A stretch of 64,000 nucleotides of DNA from Carposina sasakii (GCA_014607495.2 CP053163.1:6614716-6678715); one strand, 5' to 3'; numbered from the stretch's first letter, positions 1 through 12,185 are shown. Program-made: numbers and translations. Notes: generated by a model not told the origin, from the letters alone.

Positions 1-133
1 ACGTGAGTTGATAGATTTTCTCAAAGCTACGTCGAGAATTGGACACAACATTTTTTGTTCTACTCTGTTTTTGATTGCTTGACGATAAAAAGCTTGGTAC
101 ATGCTTAGAGAAACTTTAATTTAACATTCAAGT

Positions 134-216
134 GACCCGGTAGCTCAGTTGGTGAGAGCACAGCACGGAATGCGAGAGGTCGTGGGTTCGAGTCCCACTC
201 GGGTGAATTTTTTTTT
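134..216 (+). repeat. tRNA-like short element, copy 1, with T-run
   Basis: The stretch has a D-arm-like box A (TAGCTCAGTTGGTGAGAGCA), a box B-like GGTTCGAGTCCC and partly paired ends (ACCCG with CGGGT), followed at once by a run of nine T that could end RNA polymerase III transcription. The anticodon arm is irregular and lacks a normal loop with T33, so it is not a standard tRNA gene. Related copies lie at 7100-7180 and 36585-36665, each with a T-run just downstream. It is most likely a tRNA-derived SINE-like family or a tRNA pseudogene lineage. Confidence 0.55.
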
Positions 217-540
217 CATTTCTTAAAATCATATTTACTCAAGTTATTATAAAACATGGCCAGTAAAAATATATGAGTAAGTAAAATCTATACACTAGAG
301 GCAAAAGCCATGAAACTGTGAGATGAGAACGTGAGATAAGCCCCGACGTCATATTTTAGAACTTCGTTCAGGTAAATGAAACTTTTGGTATCGGTCTTGG
401 ATATTGGTTTAAGGGTGCGGTTGCAGGAATAATCTTATTTATTGAAACGGAGTGGATTTTAAATTTACCATCGCTTCGTCTCGAACTATATGCTGAGATA
501 AGTAATAACTAGATAGAAAGCACAGTCCTTTGTTTCCACA

Positions 541-701
541 GTCATCATCATCTTCCTGCCCTTATCCCATTTAAAAAAATTCGTGCAAATAACATTAATA
601 GACAAAACCATATATCCATACTTATATTCACACAATTCAAAGCACATTAACTTAGGCCCACATTAAGGTTATTTATGGGATCGGTGCAATATGGTTTCTT
701 T
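541..701. repeat. fragment of dispersed repeat (CTTCCTGCCCTTATCCCAT / GATCGGTGCAATATGG)
   Basis: The two halves of a motif that is contiguous at 16985-17023 (plus) and 56325-56375 (minus) are present here, separated by about 100 bases of inserted or diverged sequence. The rest of 217-910 is AT-rich and I see no gene in it. Confidence 0.35.
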
Positions 702-781
702 CGAAACTAACATTGCCAAAGATTTAGCATTTGTTTTACGGCCGAATGCTTGCCTGACGCCAACTCTGCTACCTAATATAC

Positions 782-800
782 CTAATAATAATAATAATAA
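782..800. repeat. (AAT)n microsatellite
   Basis: Short AATAATAATAAT tract next to the 3' side of the RTE-like LINE relic at 911-1770. It may be the original simple-repeat tail of that LINE. Confidence 0.6.
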
Positions 801-910
801 GCCTTTTAATTCCTTAATAAATAAAAATAAAATCATTTACAATATTACCAATTCTTATATAAATTACGTTAGATATATATGTTTTACATGCGGTATCTAT
901 TAATTATTAA

Positions 911-1770
911 GGACCTTTCTATTGAGTAAAGGCCTCCTCCATTTTTCTCCACATGTTTTTATCGGCTGCTTTATCCATCCAGTCCTTTCCCGCTGTTTTT
1001 AATATTTCATCAAGCCATCTCTTCGTTGGTCTGCCTCTTTTTCTCTTGCTTGTTGGACCCTTCCAAGCGGTTATCGCGTTCGTCCATCTTTCATCGTTGA
1101 TACGCGCGACATGTCCCGCCCACTTCCATTTCAGTTTCTTGCAATGTTCTAGAGCATCTATTACTTTTGTTGTATTCCTTATATCTGCATTTCTGCTTTT
1201 ATGTTTTAATTTTAGTTTCAGGATACTCCGTTCCATTGCTCTTTGGGTTGTTAATATCTTATTTTTAGTATAGTTATTGAATATCCACGTTTGTGATGCA
1301 TAAGTTAGGGATGGTAAGATACAAGAGTCTAGAACTTTTTTCTTCAGTCTGACTGGAATATTTGACTTAAGAACTTCCTTTAGGCTCCAAAATTTATTCC
1401 ATGCTATATTCACACGTCGAGTTAGTTCATCTCGATGTCTAGTTTTCCTAAAAGATATCTGTTATCGTAGGTATACATATTCCTGAACGTAATCTAGTGG
1501 AACATTTTTTATTTTTATGGAGATTATCTTATGGTTTGTCATTATTTTGGTTTTTGATGTGTTTAATTGTAAACCAATTTCGTTGCTAACATTATCTATT
1601 TCTATTACTATATTTTCCAACTGATATGCATTTTCTGCAACAGCATATATCATCAGCAAATCTTAGATTGTTTAGAAACTTTCCATTAATACATATGTCT
1701 TTGTATTTCCATTTCAAATTCTTCATGATGTTTTGGAGTACCGTTATAAAGATTCTAGGTGATAACCTAA
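911..1770 (-). pseudogene. RTE-like non-LTR retrotransposon relic, RT C-terminal part
   Basis: Read on the minus strand from about 1770, the translation contains a reverse-transcriptase segment with the order SPRIF...LRFADD (FADD near 1650-1660). A frameshift just after FADD moves the frame to 1462-1659 (AENAYQLE...), and a further open segment of 164 codons follows at 919-1413. That last segment carries the typical RTE-clade C-terminus (LPSLTYASQTW, LKWKWAGHVAR, GRPTKRWLDE, ending in EEAFTQ). The 5' half of the element, including the endonuclease, is missing, which fits 5' truncation during target-primed reverse transcription. It is non-functional because of truncation and frameshift. Clade is judged from motif style only. 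Confidence 0.8.
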
Positions 1771-1984
1771 TATACCTATGAGCAAGGAAATTATTTTAAC
1801 TGGTCCACCAGGGTGTATACTACACCGAAGAAAACTTGGTTCACCTAAATGGCCAAGACAGACCCAAACACACATTTGTCTATGGACCTAAATGACCCCC
1901 TCAAATATACATTCTGTATTATTTTAATCTGAAACTGTATTCAAAATTTACACGAAAAATCTAGGTAAGCTGAATAAATATAGG

Positions 1985-2301
1985 TACAGGGTGATTTTTG
2001 GTCGTCAACGTTCCCGAAAACTACGGAATCTCCTCATCATCACGATAATTTTTCTCCATGGAAGCATACCTGGGATGTGTCTGGTTTCCAAAGTATTAGG
2101 GTCCAAAGTTGAATAAATAGACTGCGTTTTTCTGCATAAATGCACATTGAGCATAAACACTATAAATTTCGCCCCATCAAGTAACATTTTTTTTTTCAAA
2201 AAAATTTACCTCCTTTCTCAGCATTTTTTTTGGCAAAAACTTACTTTATTTGATAGAGTACGTACCCTTCGTTAAGGGTGGCAACGAAAAACCACCCTGT
2301 A
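1985..2301 (+). mobile_element. MITE family A, copy 1 (TACAGGGTG ends)
   Basis: The copy begins TACAGGGTGATTTTTGGTCG and ends with CACCCTGTA, giving short terminal inverted repeats. The interior matches 7665-8042 in reverse orientation (shared blocks include GGAAACCAGACA and CATTTATGCAGAAAAACGCA) and more weakly 51845-52195. No coding capacity is seen, so it is a non-autonomous DNA element. Confidence 0.65.
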
Positions 2302-2742
2302 TTTGGCAGGAATATTTTAATTGCAAAATAAACAACAAGCGAGTCTATTCAATTTTAACTTCCGTCTGTTGTCCACTATGTGGTAAATAACTAGATTTAT
2401 AAAACTCTTTGACATTACGCTTACTGCTTTTAATTTCGCGAAGTTTATAATAAAACAAGGAAACTGATAAAATTGAGCTTATACACACAGCTTATTCCAG
2501 TAATCGGTTTGACAGACTTTTTGCCAAGAAATTGTAACATTTCATGTTTGCATCAAACAAACTCTACCTTTTACGAGTACGTCTGTCCTCGCTATGCCAA
2601 ACGTGCCAGTAGGATTATTCTCATGATTCTGTAGCTATAATTAGCCCATTTTGCCGTGTGTATAATCAAATTAAACAAACCACATATTTTGATTCATTGT
2701 TACATTATAAAGTAATATTTAAAAAACGTATAATACTACAGC

Positions 2743-2955
2743 TGCTTCTCTTCCCGGGCATACTGTACAAGTCAGTAGAGGGATAAGAGGGTCTTGGTGT
2801 TTTGTAGGCGATGGGTTGACCAGCTGTCACTACTAACCGAACTTGTACTTACATCTCAACTATACCCTCAAAATTGGTCAGAATTGGCACCATGTGGTTC
2901 TATCGGCCTTTGGTGCTGTCTACCCCGTAAAGGCGTGATTATATGTATGTATGTT
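2743..2955 (+). mobile_element. SINE-like family D, full copy
   Basis: Begins near CTTCTCTTCCCGGGCATACT and ends GTGATTATATGTATGTATGT, a simple (ATGT)n tail typical of insect SINEs. Near-identical copies are at 55055-55270 (plus), and fragments at 8877-9030 (minus) and 45500-45582 (plus). No protein is encoded. The head was not assigned to a tRNA or 7SL source. Confidence 0.6.
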
Positions 2956-2959
2956 CTAA

Positions 2960-5410
2960 AGTCGCAGAAAGTACATTTGAGTTTCGAGACTAAATTTGTG
3001 TAAAATAGCAATCCAAGCTTTGTAATCATAATAATTATAGTCATTTTTTTTAAAGATAGGTCATCATCTATATGTAGGGCAATATACCTACAATTAGATA
3101 GAAAACTTACTAACTTTGCTTATTGCTTACGGAACCCGGCATGTCACCTGTCTATTGATTGAGATGGGATAGATACACCTACTAAATACTTAACGAGTCT
3201 TATTGGCTATAGGTGACTATCAGGGCAGATATCTTTAAGATTCAATGAAACGAATTTAATATTAGCAAGTGTTTGAAAGTGGGCCTTTATAGATCTAAAT
3301 AACTTACGGGTAATAAAACGGAATTAAGAGAGATTACGTGAATTTTTGCCAGTCTCTGCGGGTATTTTGAAGTTTGTATAGGTGCCAGGGGAGGGGGAGG
3401 GGGGGGGAAAGTCCCGGCGTTGTCCACATAACGTACAGACACCTCGGAGAAAGAACAATTTCCATTGATTTTCTAATATTGGCATACTACGAAAATAAGT
3501 CTCTACCAAATGACAAGCTTGGGATTTATTAGAACAGAAAAATTAAATATGTATGTATAAATTGTTATAGAAATTATTTTTAATTTATTTCGCAAATAAC
3601 ATAGTAACGTGAATTTCATACCAATTTAAATAACAAAATGGATACCTACGTAAAAGAGAAAATGTATTTATTTTGCAAGGATTAAAAGATTATAATACGA
3701 TCATAATTACTCGTACGATCCGTACATCAATAACGATGTCCGTGAAAATATGATTTTAATAATGACGGATCTATGCTGTTTTTCCGTGAATGAAAGTAAA
3801 TTCAAAATTGCTTCTTCAAAAGCACTTGCGACAAAAGAAAACGACACAATATGACTGGAAAGTTAAACTTTTAAATAGGCATATAAAAGTAGTTTAGTAG
3901 TTGCGATTCAAAGTTTAGAAAAATATTGAAAATCTCGAGGCATTCTCAACTTTTTCCAGTACTTATACGGTAGAAAGTTAAGGCTATTATTAGATAGATC
4001 ACCGGAGCGTTTACGAGCATATGCTTAAAATAGATATTAGTATTAACGTTATTATTTTTATCGCATCGTGTAATTAACTATCGTTAATGAATATACTTAC
4101 CTATTACCTACCTATGACAACAGCAACCCTAGAAGACTTTTACATTTTGAAGTGGAAATTGTATTATGCTCGCTGTCGTATAGCAACCGTCTTGCTTTTC
4201 CATGATACGTAATCACCAATCAGGTTGTCGATCACTTTTTACGGCCAATTTCAATACTAGAGATCATGAAGAATCTCAGATTTTTTTATTCCAAATTTGA
4301 AATTTAATAACAATGGAACATTTAATCTGAAATATGCAATAAATCTCTCCAGATCAGTTATTGAAATTAATATTATTCTGCGAGATCACTAATGTATGTA
4401 CTACTCACCTAAGTACTAGGGTCGCAGCAACATACTGCAACTACAGTGCACAAAATTATGGCACACAAAAATAACCAAGTATTTATAACTTCGGTCGCCC
4501 GGCAGTCGATCCTTTAATAGTTGGGGTGGTAAATTTTCTTCTTTTATGACGTCGTAAACAAGTCGAAAGAGTTTAAACAACTATTTACTGGACCGCAAAT
4601 AGGTTGGTTTATTTCTCGTGGTGCAACCAAATCTTACATTCGTCGATGGTATGGGATAAATCGCACAATATTTAGATGTAAGTACAATCCAAACTCTAAT
4701 ATCTACCTACCTACCGGATTAGTATTATTCTATTTGAAACTGTTGATTAATTATATACGAGTAGGATCTTCGGATCACGTTAATTAATACAGCTAATAGC
4801 ATATTATGTATGTATATTATATAATTTTGTTCTATTATTGACCTAAAATAAATTTATCAATTAAAATTACATACGATTTTTTTTCCTGCGAAAATGTTTC
4901 AACAATTTCATCGCTCTCAATTTAACGACCACAAAATGGTTACGGTGGTGTAGGATTATGTCTCACGGCCCTTTTAAAACACAATTAATATTCTCGTTTG
5001 AAAAGGCCCATGTATTCTTAGGGACAGAGGATTTGGCCTTAATTAATTTAATCTTTCCGCCGGTAATTTTGATTCTACGTTAGCCCTTTTAAAGGGCTGC
5101 TTAAATTTTGTTACCGGACCCGTTCCTGGTCAGATAGAAGTTTATTTTCTTTGAAGTTTTGATTGAATTGACGAACAATTAATAAAAGCGGCTAGTTATA
5201 ATTCTGTAATCTGAAAATTCAAACATAAATTTGGTAGAATTTTGCTTTAATCTGCTAAGTAGGCATCATTATATTAATATACTTCAAAGGGCGTCGAAGT
5301 AATAGGCAAATCCATGTCTGTTGTAATAGTGGTAAACTAGCTACTAGACAATTTATTCACGGATAAGAAAGTTCTTTAACCACATTCAGAGAAATCCAAT
5401 TTATAAAGAA
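2960..5410. other. gene-free AT-rich stretch with a G-rich tract
   Basis: No convincing coding region or RNA gene. The only outstanding local feature is the G-run cluster at 3388-3407 (GGGGAGGGGGAGGGGGGGGG), which could form a G-quadruplex on the plus strand. Confidence 0.4.
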
Positions 5411-5610
5411 CTAGCGGACGACCACATAGTACTTCATCGGCGTATAGAATTCCCATTATTTCCCGTTGTCATGGGAATTTCGAGAAATTCTTCCGTAGCG
5501 GATGCCTCCTAGTCATAATATACTTTTCCTACCAAATTTTATCTGCCTAGTTACATTGGTCAAGTAGTTTTCGAGATTCCGTAACGAGTGGGTTGAACCT
5601 TTTGTTTTAG
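5411..5610 (-). mobile_element. Helitron-like fragment (diverged)
   Basis: Starts with CTAGCGGACGACCAC, resembling the reverse complement of the GTCGCGGGCNNCAGCTAG 3' ends at 47151 and 48034. It continues with diverged sequence of the same style (TCAAGTAGTTTTCGAGATTC). Classification is by similarity in style. Confidence 0.35.
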
Positions 5611-5611
5611 G

Positions 5612-7097
5612 GCAGATTTTTCCAAATGTCACATAGCCTATCAGAACAATAAAGTTGATGCCGTCTCTATCATTATCAAGTTTTAGAGAAAGACAGCATC
5701 GGCCCTTTATATAATATACCTACTCATAGATACTCGTAAACGAGTACTTGTACAAAGATTCGCAGTTCCACGGCGTTATCATTTAGATAGAGCTTGTTCA
5801 CGTGGCTACAGGAAAGTTATTTAATTGGAAATACCCAAGTCAAAATAAAGTTTTGGAATGTTAATATTGTGAGGCGACTAAAACCTATAAACATAATGTA
5901 AGTACTCGTAGGTACTCAAAGCATGATTGTTTCCATTGCGAAATTGAGAATACACTCTACATTGATAGTGGCGTCTCGCTTCCAGAATCCTGATTTAGGC
6001 ATTCATAGTTGCCACCTAGATGTTAGATGAAGACTACTACATTGCGTACACAGTATTAAACCATCGAATTCTGAAGTATAAAGAAAATTAAAGCATCGTA
6101 ATGGCTTCGCGTTTTGCATGTTGCGTATTTTCAGGTAGGCACCGAGCTTATTGTCTGTATGTGTGGGTAGATAACTGTGAATACACATCCCTACTCCACG
6201 AAATTTATGTTAAAAATAGCTTACTATGAATGCTTCAGCTGTGTTGTGTAGGATATCACTCCGTCTGTTGTTATTTATATGTGTATTCTTGATTAGGTTT
6301 TTCATTACCTACTTCTGGAAGAAGGTGCTGGCATAAATTAATTAATCATTACCAAGCAAGTATTCCCTGCAAAATGTTGGTTATACAATATTATGTCAGC
6401 ACCTTAAACATAAGTAGGTATATAGGTATAATATATTTACTATACTACAGTCTTGAAGTGTTGCCAACTAGGTCTTCGCCAGACTCTGGATAAATTGAAT
6501 ACAAGAATGCGACGCTCAGTGATTCCACTCTTAAATTTGAGTTTTATTTGGCAGTTGTACTTGCAGTGCATGTTATGAGTTTATGGTGACATTCTGCATG
6601 CCTTTTTGAATTTCTTTACATATTGGAGAAACGTACAATATTTTGTTACCAAATTGGTTCTTATTGGTTTTAGAATGCTATTTGTTTTTTTTCTCCGCTC
6701 ATTATTTATATTAATTCGAGCTCGTTTGATGTACTTATTCACACTATTTAGTAGTTTTAGATGAAAATTATGTCGATTATTAATTTTGCTCAAAACATAA
6801 GTAAAATGAAACCTATTAAGTACTAAATCAGTGATAGTATGATATTGCAAGAATATATTTTAAGTAATTTTAAGATTTTTTTTCCAGTTTCTTAATAATA
6901 TTTATAATGTAATTTATAAGACACTTCTCCATAATATAATCCGCTAGGATATGGTAGATCGTTTCATTGAAACATTGTGCTGAGGGATTCAGCTTTATTT
7001 ACCGAGATTTGGCTAGTGTATAGCTATCGGGATGAAAAAAATAACGTTGCCAAAAACGTAATGTAAAAGAGATTGTAAAATTCGTCATCCGAGTTAA
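5612..7097. other. gene-free stretch
   Basis: AT-rich sequence without a recognisable gene or repeat family. The longest open segment, 6581-6850 minus (89 codons), has no recognisable motif and is probably chance. Confidence 0.4.
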
Positions 7098-7099
7098 TT

Positions 7100-7180
7100 G
7101 ACCCAATACCTCAGTTCGTTAGAGCAAAAGCACGGTTTGCGAGAGGTCGTGAGTTCAAATCTCAATCGTGTGATTTTTTT
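7100..7180 (+). repeat. tRNA-like short element, copy 2
   Basis: Diverged copy of the element at 134-216: GACCCAATACCTCAGTTCGTTAGAGCA, then GCACGGTTTGCGAGAGGTCG and a decayed box B (GAGTTCAAATCTC), followed by seven T. The shared GCACGG..TGCGAGAGGTCG block identifies it as the same family. Confidence 0.5.
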
Positions 7181-7664
7181 AAATTTGCTTATAATATTTA
7201 CAATCTTAACAATTTTTTATAACCTTTTACAAAAATTTAAACATGCGCTAGTTTTGTTACACTTCCACGGAAAGAACGGTCTAGTCCGTTCAATTAATTG
7301 ACTTAACACATCTTTAATTTAGGCGATAGATTTCTATGTGTAGGAAGTGAGGTAATTAAACGTAGTCCTGTTTAGTCTGTAGTAACTACAATATGCTATA
7401 CGATAGATAAATACTGCACTACTGCACGAACTTTTTCCAGTTTAAAATTTGTACCTCGAACAAGATTTGTTTTACTTTAAACCTGTATAGTCGGGAAGAA
7501 TAGATAGCTCCCACTTGTGCAAGTACAAACTTTTGTATGTAGTACTGCAAATAGGACTTGAATACGAGTAGTGCTTATGTAGGTATAGTCATTCTAGAAT
7601 GCAAATAAATGTAATAACTGCATCTTGAAAACTTTTATAGATATTCAAGTTATCTTTACTAACA

Positions 7665-8042
7665 TACAGGTGTTTTTTCGTTGTCACCCTTAATGAAGGG
7701 TACGTACTCTATACATTAAATAAAGTAAGTTTATGCCAAAAAAATGCGGGGAAACGATGTAATTTTTTTTTTTTTTAATTTCTTGATCGGGCGAAATTTA
7801 TAGTGTCCAGTGTTTATAGTAGTTTTTTCATAGACAGATATAAATTATTTGTCGTGAAAAAATTTTGCTACACGCGTCAATGTGCATTTATGCAGAAAAA
7901 CGCAGTCTATTTACTCAACTTTGGACCCTAATATTTTGGAAACCAGACACTTCCCAGGTATGCTTCCATGGAGAAAAATGGTCGTGACGATGATGAGATT
8001 CCGTAGTTTTCGGGAACGTTGACGACCAAAAATCAACCTGTA
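7665..8042 (-). mobile_element. MITE family A, copy 2 (inverted relative to copy 1)
   Basis: Begins TACAGGTGTTTTTTCGTTG and ends CAACCTGTA. It is the reverse complement of 1985-2301 with about 60 extra bases near 7800-7870. Shared signatures include TTTGGACCCTAATA, TGCTTCCATGGAGAAAAAT and CGGGAACGTTGACGACCAAA. No coding capacity. Confidence 0.65.
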
Positions 8043-8876
8043 TAAAGCTGAAGAGTTTGTTTGGTTAAACGTTGTTATTATGGTAACTACTAGTCATAGT
8101 AAAAAACTACTAGTCGTAATAAAAAAATAGTTGGTAGGTGTATAAATAAGTTTGCGGTACACTCAATAGGCATAGGTGGCACGTTTGGTCATAATTGGTG
8201 TCTGTTCTGCTATGAACCACGTGACAGTAGGTAACCTACCCTTTTGTGATTCACTTAGAATGGGTTTCAACAATATAGTGCTTTTAAGTCGGCTCTATCA
8301 AATCACCTTCAGCGAGATCTAATATCGCATTCAACAGCTCACTGCGAAATGTCATCGTGACGTCACAATGTGCAATAACCTAGTTAGCATACATTTGTGC
8401 TGTTGCTCTGTATGTTTCTTTCTATCTAGGTATTTAAAAAATGATTGTTTAGGGATTTAGGTGCTGGGCCGACGGGAAATTTCTGAAGTAATGTCAAAGA
8501 GACCTGTGTGTTTCCTTTCCTTTCTTCTTCCGCGCGGGATTTATCGTAGGGTTTAGGTTCACAGTTAACTATAGTCCACTTTACACACATGGTAAGGGCA
8601 CTCTTATTGGGTAGGTCAGTTTGTCACATATGAAAATTCACTTGCCGAGACGCGAGGTCGGTACCGCGATGGTTGGGCAACAACTACTAGCGTGGCGGGA
8701 CGGAAGGACACAGGGCCCGCGTCCGGCGACGAAGAAAAGAGCGGGCAATTCAAATACAAAATTATAGTTTTAACAATAATAATAAAATATTTTAATAATA
8801 AAAATTACTTGAGAACATAACTTACAATTTATACATGTATTTTCTCTACTGTAAATAATAAATATCCACACACCTT
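8043..8876. other. gene-free stretch with a short CpG-rich segment
   Basis: No gene is recognised. Bases 8640-8750 are much richer in G, C and CpG than the surroundings (for example GCGTGGCGGGACGG, GCGTCCGGCGACG). They could be unmethylated regulatory DNA, a decayed coding exon or an unrecognised repeat. Confidence 0.3.
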
Positions 8877-9030
8877 ATACATACATACATATAATCACGC
8901 CTTTATCCCTTACGGAGGGTAGGCAGAGCACCAAGGGCCGATATAACCACATGGTGCCACTTCTGACCAATTTTGAGGGTATAGTTGAGATGTGCGCAAG
9001 TGTGGTTAGTAGTGACAGGTGGTCACCCTT
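8877..9030 (-). mobile_element. SINE-like family D, partial
   Basis: Reverse complement of the 3' two thirds of family D. It starts at the simple tail (ATACATACATACATATAATC), then GGTAGGCAGAGCACCAAGGG, and ends near GTAGTGACAGGTGG. Confidence 0.55.
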
Positions 9031-9044
9031 ATACCTATGACATG

Positions 9045-9260
9045 AACCTAGTCCGACACTAAAATCCCATATTAAGGTGTGTCGTGAGTACTAAGCAACG
9101 GTACGTAGATATGTGTGGAAACATCCATGACTCGGAAACAAACATCAATATTGAATATATCAATGTATGCTCCTTACCGAGATCGAACCCAGGACCTTAC
9201 ACTAATTTGCCGTAAAATTCGCATGAGTCACAAGTATCGACGTCACTGGCGGCTCGTCCT
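9045..9260 (-). mobile_element. tRNA-derived SINE family E, diverged
   Basis: Shares the order of blocks with the better copy at 53880-54110: GTGTCGTGAGTACTAAGCAACGG, then AACATCCATGACTCGGAA, then CGAGATCGAACCCAGGACC. On the minus strand the last block is a decayed box B. Adjacent to the family D fragment. Confidence 0.5.
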
Positions 9261-9412
9261 AAGGAGCGCTGGTGCGGTGCACTCCCACCCACGAAGATTA
9301 CATAGGCAATCTATATTTCTCTATATTTATAATTATCTTTCAATTCTACCATGTTTATAGAATAGTGTCTACGCATTCGTCTCAAGTAAGTTATAATCTT
9401 ATGTATCGAGTG

Positions 9413-9596
9413 GAGCTCTAGTGATCGCGCTCTAATGAAACGAAATTTGGTACGATTCCTAGTACTGTATTCAATAAGTGCGAAAGAGACATACCGACAT
9501 AGGCCGGCGCGTGAAGCAGAAGGTTTCGTATGAAAAATTAGCCTTATCTGGAGCGCCGCTCATTTTAATTCGCGTATGCGGCCACTAGAGGTCGCT
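9413..9596. mobile_element. possible short TIR element
   Basis: CTCTAGTGATCGCG at the left and, inverted, CTCTAGTGGCCGC at the right frame about 180 bases with no coding capacity. No clean target duplication was found, so this is tentative. Confidence 0.3.
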
Positions 9597-9619
9597 TAGT
9601 CCGAGTTAGAACGGGATAT

Positions 9620-11610
9620 GGTTGTCTTTAATGTGTTTCATTAGGTCATCTGAATTTTTATATGTGTACGGTTGAACTTGCACTATCCCATTCGTTAAGG
9701 AAGTGAACACCCATCTAAAAATGGCAGCAGCCGCCTCTGATCGACTTAATAATAATTAATTCAAATTCAAATTACTTATTTATTTCCTTCGAGCTGTACT
9801 CATATTAAATTGAAAATCCTCTTGGTCCAACAGTCACAAAGACGGATGAACACATTAAACTATTGAAAATAACGCTGTATAGGTAGTTTGTAATCTAAAA
9901 ACTACAGAAACACCGCTTATCGCATATTGTTTCCGTAATCCAGACTCCTGATTACATAATTTGCAATAGCAAAGCCGAAGCAAAGCGATAGCGGAAATTG
10001 TACAATATTCGCCTTGTAATGTCAAAGTTCCTTTAAATTCATTTTACGTAATACGAATTTGACAATCGCTTTGCGTTTGCTAGTTAGGTAATAAGGCGGC
10101 AGTTCTCTCTAACTAAATCTGCTCTCAACTGGAAATGATTTGTGACAGTACCCCAGTACCCAAATAATTGATTCAAAGGCTACACAGGCTTAGCCTGAAG
10201 CGTAGTTGACCCGTGTGTAGTGACGCGAGCGAATCATCACAGACGAGCTTACGAGTGATTCAGACTATCTGATATGCATTTTGCGATTGGCCGGCTTGCA
10301 CAACATATCGCCTCTAATTCGCATTTAGGTACATCTCTGTAACACTGTTCTCTGCTCTCTATTTTACCACAGTGTAACAATAACCTTGTATTCTTCACAT
10401 AAGGTGTTACCATAATCAACACGAGACTAAGTAGGGGAAAAGAAACAACTTTTACTTAGGGCCAACTCTGAAATTGTGAGATAAAAGACAGCGCACTGTT
10501 ACTACCATATAATTTTCGATGTGGCTTCTTTAAAGGAAAAATCGAGGATAAAAATATGCTTTGATTAGGACTAAATTGATGCACCTGAGTACCTATATTT
10601 GTATGGAAATAAAGCCATGCACTAGTAGACTGTTGTAATATAAGGCTTTATCACCTTACACAGTGCATGCTAGGAGATGAGCCAAGTGTTACCATGGCCA
10701 TACTCTGATGGTACACTGTATTTGCTGTTCATTCTAGCAAATAAAAGCCTGCGTTTCTAAACTGTGGTTCCATCATGGTTGATACAGCAACTCTGTATTG
10801 ACGCCCAAACGACTAGCAGTCACTTTTTAAAATTGAGTAGAACAGCGTATTTGAGGATTTCAGTGTACGTCAGCGAGCTACCATGCGTACTAACTGGCCG
10901 ACTAAACATGTCGCTGTACATTGCGTTTCGGCGATCGCGTCCCGATTCTAATCGCTATTGTTTGCGACGGATGTAAACCGCACGGTCCAATCTCGCGCCC
11001 TGCATGTTGGGAAGCTAGGGCTGCCACACTGTGATTAGAATTCAGATAACCGTAGCTTGGTGTAATGAGCTAAGTTGCGCTTAGTTTTAGAAGCTGGTTA
11101 TTTAGTAATAATGTCTCTTTTCGTGGTATTTGAGAATAAAATTTTTAACATTACCTACAGAAGGAAGGCAAGAATGGGTCAGAAAATTTTAACATTAATC
11201 ATTGTATGGGATTGTGTTGCGTGAAGTTATTTCACATCATAGAGCTATTCGGCTATTTTGTCTCACGATTCGAAGGGAATCGTGCACGGTTTAAATGTTT
11301 ATTTATACCCTACACGTCAAAACTTGATATGTCTATAAGTTGAAATCAGAATGTAGTGACTTCGGTACAAATAATACTAGTTCTTGTTTGTTACGGAAGA
11401 TCAATATGTCTCTCTAACTATGTGCATAAGTTATTTCCTTATTGTGTTGTTGTTATTAATTCCTAAGTACGAATGAAACTTCAGTATTGACTGAAGTTTG
11501 TTGTATAATATGAATTTAATATGTCGGTATTCTATGTAGTTTACCAGACTTGCTTATTACTTATGGGAACGTCTTTCTTACCATATGCTTCGGTATTTAA
11601 ATATAAATCA
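9620..11610. other. gene-free stretch, apparently low in repeats
   Basis: No repeat family seen elsewhere in the window was recognised here, and no open frame has a recognisable domain. An isolated 21-nt hairpin (CACGATTC, loop GAAGG, GAATCGTG) lies at 11262-11282. If any part of the window is single-copy host sequence, this is a candidate. Confidence 0.3.
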
Positions 11611-11732
11611 ACTAGCGACTGCCCACGGCTTAGCCCGCGTGAGAGTGCATTACTCCCGTGCGAAGCTGGGGCCTAGGGACCACCTAGGTATTTATACATT
11701 ATAAACCTTCCTCGTTAATCACTCTATCTATA
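11611..11732. repeat. left half of a dispersed repeat split by the LTR element
   Basis: The sequence ending CTTCCTCGTTAATCACTCTATCTATA resumes after the LTR element at 15731 with TATATAAAAAAAACCCGCATC. Together they read like one dispersed family that was interrupted. TATA (11729-11732) is repeated at 15731-15734 as the target duplication. Confidence 0.55.
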
Positions 11733-12168
11733 TGACGTAGATGGGTCGAGTGGCGTGCCGTTAGGTGTGTCCGACATCTTCCAAAATCCGAAATAAAGAA
11801 TGCGGCGTGTAGTAAACAAGCTTAATTAGGATTCACAAGCACTTTCACTGTATCTACGCACAAGATTACTAGGATTCTAGCGGATAACGTAGAAACGTGG
11901 TAAGTACAAGACAGAGGCTGATTAGCACCCGTGCTTCGCTCGACAGACGCAACACAAAGAACAGAATACCCTCCGGCTCAATTCAAACGACCCGGTGGTC
12001 GTTGTAAATCTACAGTGGCGCCCTCTCAGTACTCTGTCTTGTCTTTACCCAAGTGACAGCTGTCCTCAAGTCAGTGATAGCTGTCGACTTGACGTTTCTA
12101 ACTTCAACGATTGAAAATAGATGGCGTTGGAGATCCGACTGTAGGATATGACATCTTGATCTCCGACA
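11733..12168 (-). repeat. 3' LTR of the 11.7-15.7 kb element
   Basis: 436 bp, TGACGTAGATGGG...CTCCGACA on the plus strand. On the sense (minus) strand it ends with the first 15 codons of gag, because gag starts inside the LTR. No clean polypurine tract is seen next to it on the sense strand (sequence reads CAAAATGGCCG before TGTCGG). Confidence 0.85.
12056..12092 (-). other. stem-loop within the LTR
   Basis: ACAGCT pairs with AGCTGT around a loop that starts GTCCTC. An overlapping alternative pairs TCAAGTC with GACTTGA. The GTCCTC loop matches the loops of the array just outside the LTR. Also present in the other LTR (15618-15654). Confidence 0.5.
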
Positions 12169-12185
12169 CGGCCATTTTGACAACT

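Noticed and set aside
134..206. functional tRNA gene
   Set aside because: Boxes A and B are present but the anticodon arm has no standard 7-base loop with T33, and degenerate copies occur elsewhere. Treated as a tRNA-like repeat.
953..1273. 106-codon ORF on the plus strand
   Set aside because: Antisense shadow of the RTE-like relic on the minus strand.
10764..10976. 70-codon ORF on the plus strand
   Set aside because: No domain recognised. Start context and composition are unremarkable.
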